This document shows, piece by piece, positions 5,971 to 7,771 of a stretch of DNA of 7,771 nucleotides. Both the position numbers and the translations under genes were made by a program. The notes beneath the pieces were generated by a model, which saw nothing but the letters and a program-made list of their open reading frames with translations, was not told where the DNA came from and ran no database searches. Position 1 is the first letter of the stretch. Every line of letters starts with the position of its first letter. The stretch is taken from positions 1-7,771 of the forward strand of contig JADGDA010000112.1 in the NCBI GenBank assembly GCA_015228695.1, given 5' to 3'. This DNA comes from Alphaproteobacteria bacterium (GTDB taxonomy: Bacteria; Pseudomonadota; Alphaproteobacteria; Rhodospirillales; Rhodospirillaceae).

Positions 5971-5994
5971 TCATGCATCCATGGATCCATGTGG
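5971..5994. promoter_or_regulatory. Second 8-bp-period CATG array, candidate RHH-protein site
   Basis: TCATG starts at 5971 and CCATG at 5979 and 5987, again exactly 8 bp apart. The 9-mer GGATCCATG occurs here (5983-5991) and at the parA array (2225-2233). The array lies 29 bases after the phosphoesterase stop and about 190 bases before the nuclease gene, in non-coding DNA. It could be a second centromere cluster, or an operator by which the partition RHH protein influences the downstream genes. Apart from the array and the promoter candidate, I see nothing definite in the gap 5943-6183. Confidence 0.6.
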
Positions 5995-6121
5995 GGGAAT
6001 CGCCGAACATGTGCTTCTGCGTATTAGGCCGTCAGACGAGGAGCAAAAGGCGGTCAGGTGACAATGACTTTGTTCCCGCAGGCAACCAAGCCGACAAGTG
6101 ATGCTAAACGGGTTCGTCAGG

Positions 6122-6150
6122 TTTACGCCCGCCGGTAGGTACGCTACTCT
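6122..6150 (+). promoter_or_regulatory. Weak sigma70-like promoter candidate for the nuclease operon
   Basis: TTTACG (6122-6127) and TACTCT (6145-6150) are separated by 17 bases. Transcription would start near 6157, upstream of the GGAGAGG ribosome site (6168-6174) and the GTG start at 6184. The boxes match the consensus only partly, so this is a suggestion. Confidence 0.3.
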
Positions 6151-6183
6151 CCGTTGAGACAACCTGCGGAGAGGCCGCCGTCA

Positions 6184-7455
6184 GTGACGCACCAATCACC
6201 AGCCGAGGCTATGGACAGCGATGACCGGGGGGATGAAGTCCTCCGACGGTTCCGCTACCAAATCACCTATACGGCCCTCAAGGCGCTGGGTCTCCTGCGT
6301 GCGGAAACGGACATGGCGGCCATTTACTGCGAGCAGATAGAGGATCTGCTCGTGGAGAAGAAAAACGGCAGCTTCGTGGCTATCCAGGTCAAGACGCGCG
6401 AGCTTGACCAAGCGCCGATCAAGTCGAGCGACGAGACCGTCACCGGCGCGTTGGCCCATTTCTGCCGGCGCGACCGCATGTTCTCCGACCGGTTGGAGGC
6501 CTTCGTTCTTGCCACCAACCTCGTCTTTTTCGAGGGAACGGGAAGCGAAGACATTCGAGTCGTCCTTAAGTGCGCCCGCGAGGACCCCGGCATGGCCGGC
6601 CTTGGCCAGAGGCATTCCGTTCGGCGTTACGTCAGGGACTTCGCCGATGGATTGGGGTATCCGGTCGGGGACGTCATGGCCACGCTCGCCAAGGTTTCCA
6701 TCGAGGAACGGAAGATCGGCATCGACCAACTCGATCTGGAGCTTCCTTTCGCGTTCGGCGAATTTCCGCAGTTTGCAAACGTTCCGCTCGACCGGCTGAT
6801 GGCATTGGCGCGTCTGCTCAAGGCCGACGTGTTGGACGCCAGTTCGCTGTCCATGGATCGGGACATCCTCGCGCGTCATGAGGTCTCATCCGATTTCGGC
6901 GCCCTGCTCGGTTCTCTGCGCATCGCGGGAAAGCGCGTCGGTCCGGAGAGGGTCCAGTCCACGCTTGCCTCCATCCCGGTGGTGGGGGAGATGGAGGAAC
7001 TCCTCACCATCGCCGATTTTCTCGAACGCGACAGCATCCCGCCCGGCCTGACCCGCATGGTGATGAAGATGGCCGCAGGGACCATCAGCCCCGGCGAGAT
7101 CGACCAGATGAAGGACAACGTCGCCTCGCTGGACGCGACCTTTCTCAGGTGGAAGGAAAGGTTCGGACTGGCCGAGGCAAATCGTCGTTTGGCACACTTC
7201 GAACATTTCGCATTGCGGGACGCCCGGGGAGCCGAGACCGCGACGCGGAAACCCGACAGTCCCTATGGACCTGAGATGCTGACGGCCTTTCGAGAGAAGG
7301 CCGAAGCCACCTGGGCAGCCGAAAGGGCGCAACTGTTCGGGTGCAGGAAGGAACATCTGGAGGGCGCCGGCGGGTTGCTGACCGAAGAGTGTAAGGTCTG
7401 GTGGAGTGAGCGGCGCACAGTTGGCAGAGGAGGCGGAGATGACCACTCTGCCTGA
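6184..7455 (+). CDS. DUF4297/Cap4-like dsDNA nuclease, probable effector of an ABC-3C defence system
   Basis: A 423-residue protein if started at GTG 6184, which has GGAGAGG nine bases upstream; TTG 6154 lies too close to the candidate promoter and lacks a site. Numbered from GTG, residues 15-80 match the DUF4297 pattern: GDEVLRRFRYQ, then the PD-(D/E)xK core with E50 and E53-D54 (CEQIEDLLVE) and Q68-V69-K70 (IQVKTRE), followed by a helix and an F-VLATN strand near 107-113. This family includes the DNA-degrading Cap4 nucleases of CBASS and effectors of other anti-phage systems. Residues beyond about 190 form a long, mostly helical region with no motif I recognise, probably a sensing or interaction domain. 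The last 17 bases overlap the next gene, implying coupled translation and a shared complex. I see the nuclease motifs directly; the defence role and ABC-3C membership are inferred. Confidence 0.78.
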   Translation: MTHQSPAEAMDSDDRGDEVLRRFRYQITYTALKALGLLRAETDMAAIYCEQIEDLLVEKKNGSFVAIQVKTRELDQAPIKSSDETVTGALAHFCRRDRMFSDRLEAFVLATNLVFFEGTGSEDIRVVLKCAREDPGMAGLGQRHSVRRYVRDFADGLGYPVGDVMATLAKVSIEERKIGIDQLDLELPFAFGEFPQFANVPLDRLMALARLLKADVLDASSLSMDRDILARHEVSSDFGALLGSLRIAGKRVGPERVQSTLASIPVVGEMEELLTIADFLERDSIPPGLTRMVMKMAAGTISPGEIDQMKDNVASLDATFLRWKERFGLAEANRRLAHFEHFALRDARGAETATRKPDSPYGPEMLTAFREKAEATWAAERAQLFGCRKEHLEGAGGLLTEECKVWWSERRTVGRGGGDDHSA

Positions 7456-7771
7456 GATCGTCAATTGGCTGGAAGGAGACGATTCCCTTCACCTGGGCAG
7501 ATTGCTGATCCTGCTGGACGCGTTCGCCGGCCGTAGCGGCGGCCATGCCGTCGAGGGACTCACCAAGCTCGCCAAACTGGACTTTCTGCTCCGATACCCC
7601 GCGTATCTGGAACGTGCCCTGGAGGCACGCGGCGTCCCCGGCACGGGAACGGACATCCAGGATTTCGAGCGGAACAGCATTGAGGCCCGCATGGTCAGAT
7701 ACCGATACGGGCCATGGGACCATCGCTACCGTCGCTTCTTGAACGTCCTGGTGGGGAAAGGGCTCGCCGAG
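7439..7771 (+). CDS. Probable ABC-3C middle-component protein (runs off the window)
   Basis: The ATG at 7439 lies inside the end of the nuclease gene and is preceded by GAGGAGGC, a strong ribosome site, so the two are translationally coupled. The first 111 residues are visible and the frame is open to the window end. It starts with a helical segment (LGRLLILLDAFAG, 19-31), then KLDFLLRYPAYLERAL (46-61), then basic Arg/Tyr-rich sequence (ARMVRYRYGPWDHRYRRFL, 83-101). A KLxKLDFLLRYP-type motif is, as I recall, typical of middle components of ABC-three-component systems, small winged-helix-like proteins encoded between a nuclease-type effector and an SMC-like ABC ATPase. That identity is from memory and not verified. 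If right, an ATPase gene should follow beyond 7771. Confidence 0.6.
   Translation, partial: MTTLPEIVNWLEGDDSLHLGRLLILLDAFAGRSGGHAVEGLTKLAKLDFLLRYPAYLERALEARGVPGTGTDIQDFERNSIEARMVRYRYGPWDHRYRRFLNVLVGKGLAE

Noticed and set aside
5210..6061. 283-codon plus-strand open frame
   Set aside because: It is out of frame over the metallophosphoesterase, whose motifs fix the true frame.
6154..6183. TTG 6154 as start of the nuclease gene
   Set aside because: There is no ribosome site before it and the candidate -10 box ends 4 bases upstream; GTG 6184 has GGAGAGG at good spacing. ATG 6211 is also possible but its GAGG is too close.

Overview
The window looks like the left end and first cargo of an integrated mobile element in a high-GC bacterium, most likely a proteobacterium and perhaps an alphaproteobacterium. 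The taxonomic guess rests on GC content, codon use and the tRNA end, and is low confidence. Bases 1-27 are the 3' end of a tRNA gene, probably tRNA-Gly, including an encoded CCA. Just inside it lie TGGGACA repeats and then a tyrosine-recombinase gene, the usual layout of an element integrated into a tRNA gene. The integrase frame keeps every catalytic residue but has a single in-frame TAG at codon 91, so it is either a recent pseudogene or needs readthrough.

Convergent with the integrase is a two-gene partition operon on the minus strand: a 209-residue ParA-type ATPase followed, with an ATGA overlap, by an 88-residue ribbon-helix-helix protein. Size, order and architecture resemble ParF-ParG plasmid partition. 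Upstream of parA is an array of CCATG boxes spaced exactly 8 bp apart. A second array with the same box, the same period and a shared 9-mer lies about 3.7 kb away at 5971-5994, upstream of the defence-like genes. These two arrays are the best candidates for the centromere/operator sites of the small DNA-binding protein.

The middle (2379-5162) holds three plus-strand genes I do not recognise, then a minus-strand gene for a small predicted two-helix membrane protein with visibly lower GC. That gene is bracketed by two copies of a ~92-bp direct repeat: the 3' end of the preceding gene plus its hairpin recurs downstream as an orphan fragment. This suggests a duplication or recombination event brought the membrane-protein gene in.

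The right part holds a clear calcineurin-like metallophosphoesterase, an intergenic stretch with the second CCATG array, and a two-gene overlapping operon that runs off the window. The first gene of that operon encodes an N-terminal DUF4297/Cap4-like PD-(D/E)xK nuclease with a long uncharacterised C-terminal region. The second starts inside the first and encodes a small protein with a KLDFLLRYP motif, which I read as a probable middle component of an ABC-three-component (ABC-3C) conflict system. An SMC-like ABC ATPase gene would then be expected just beyond base 7771. Overall, the element appears to combine integration, plasmid-style partition and probable anti-phage cargo.
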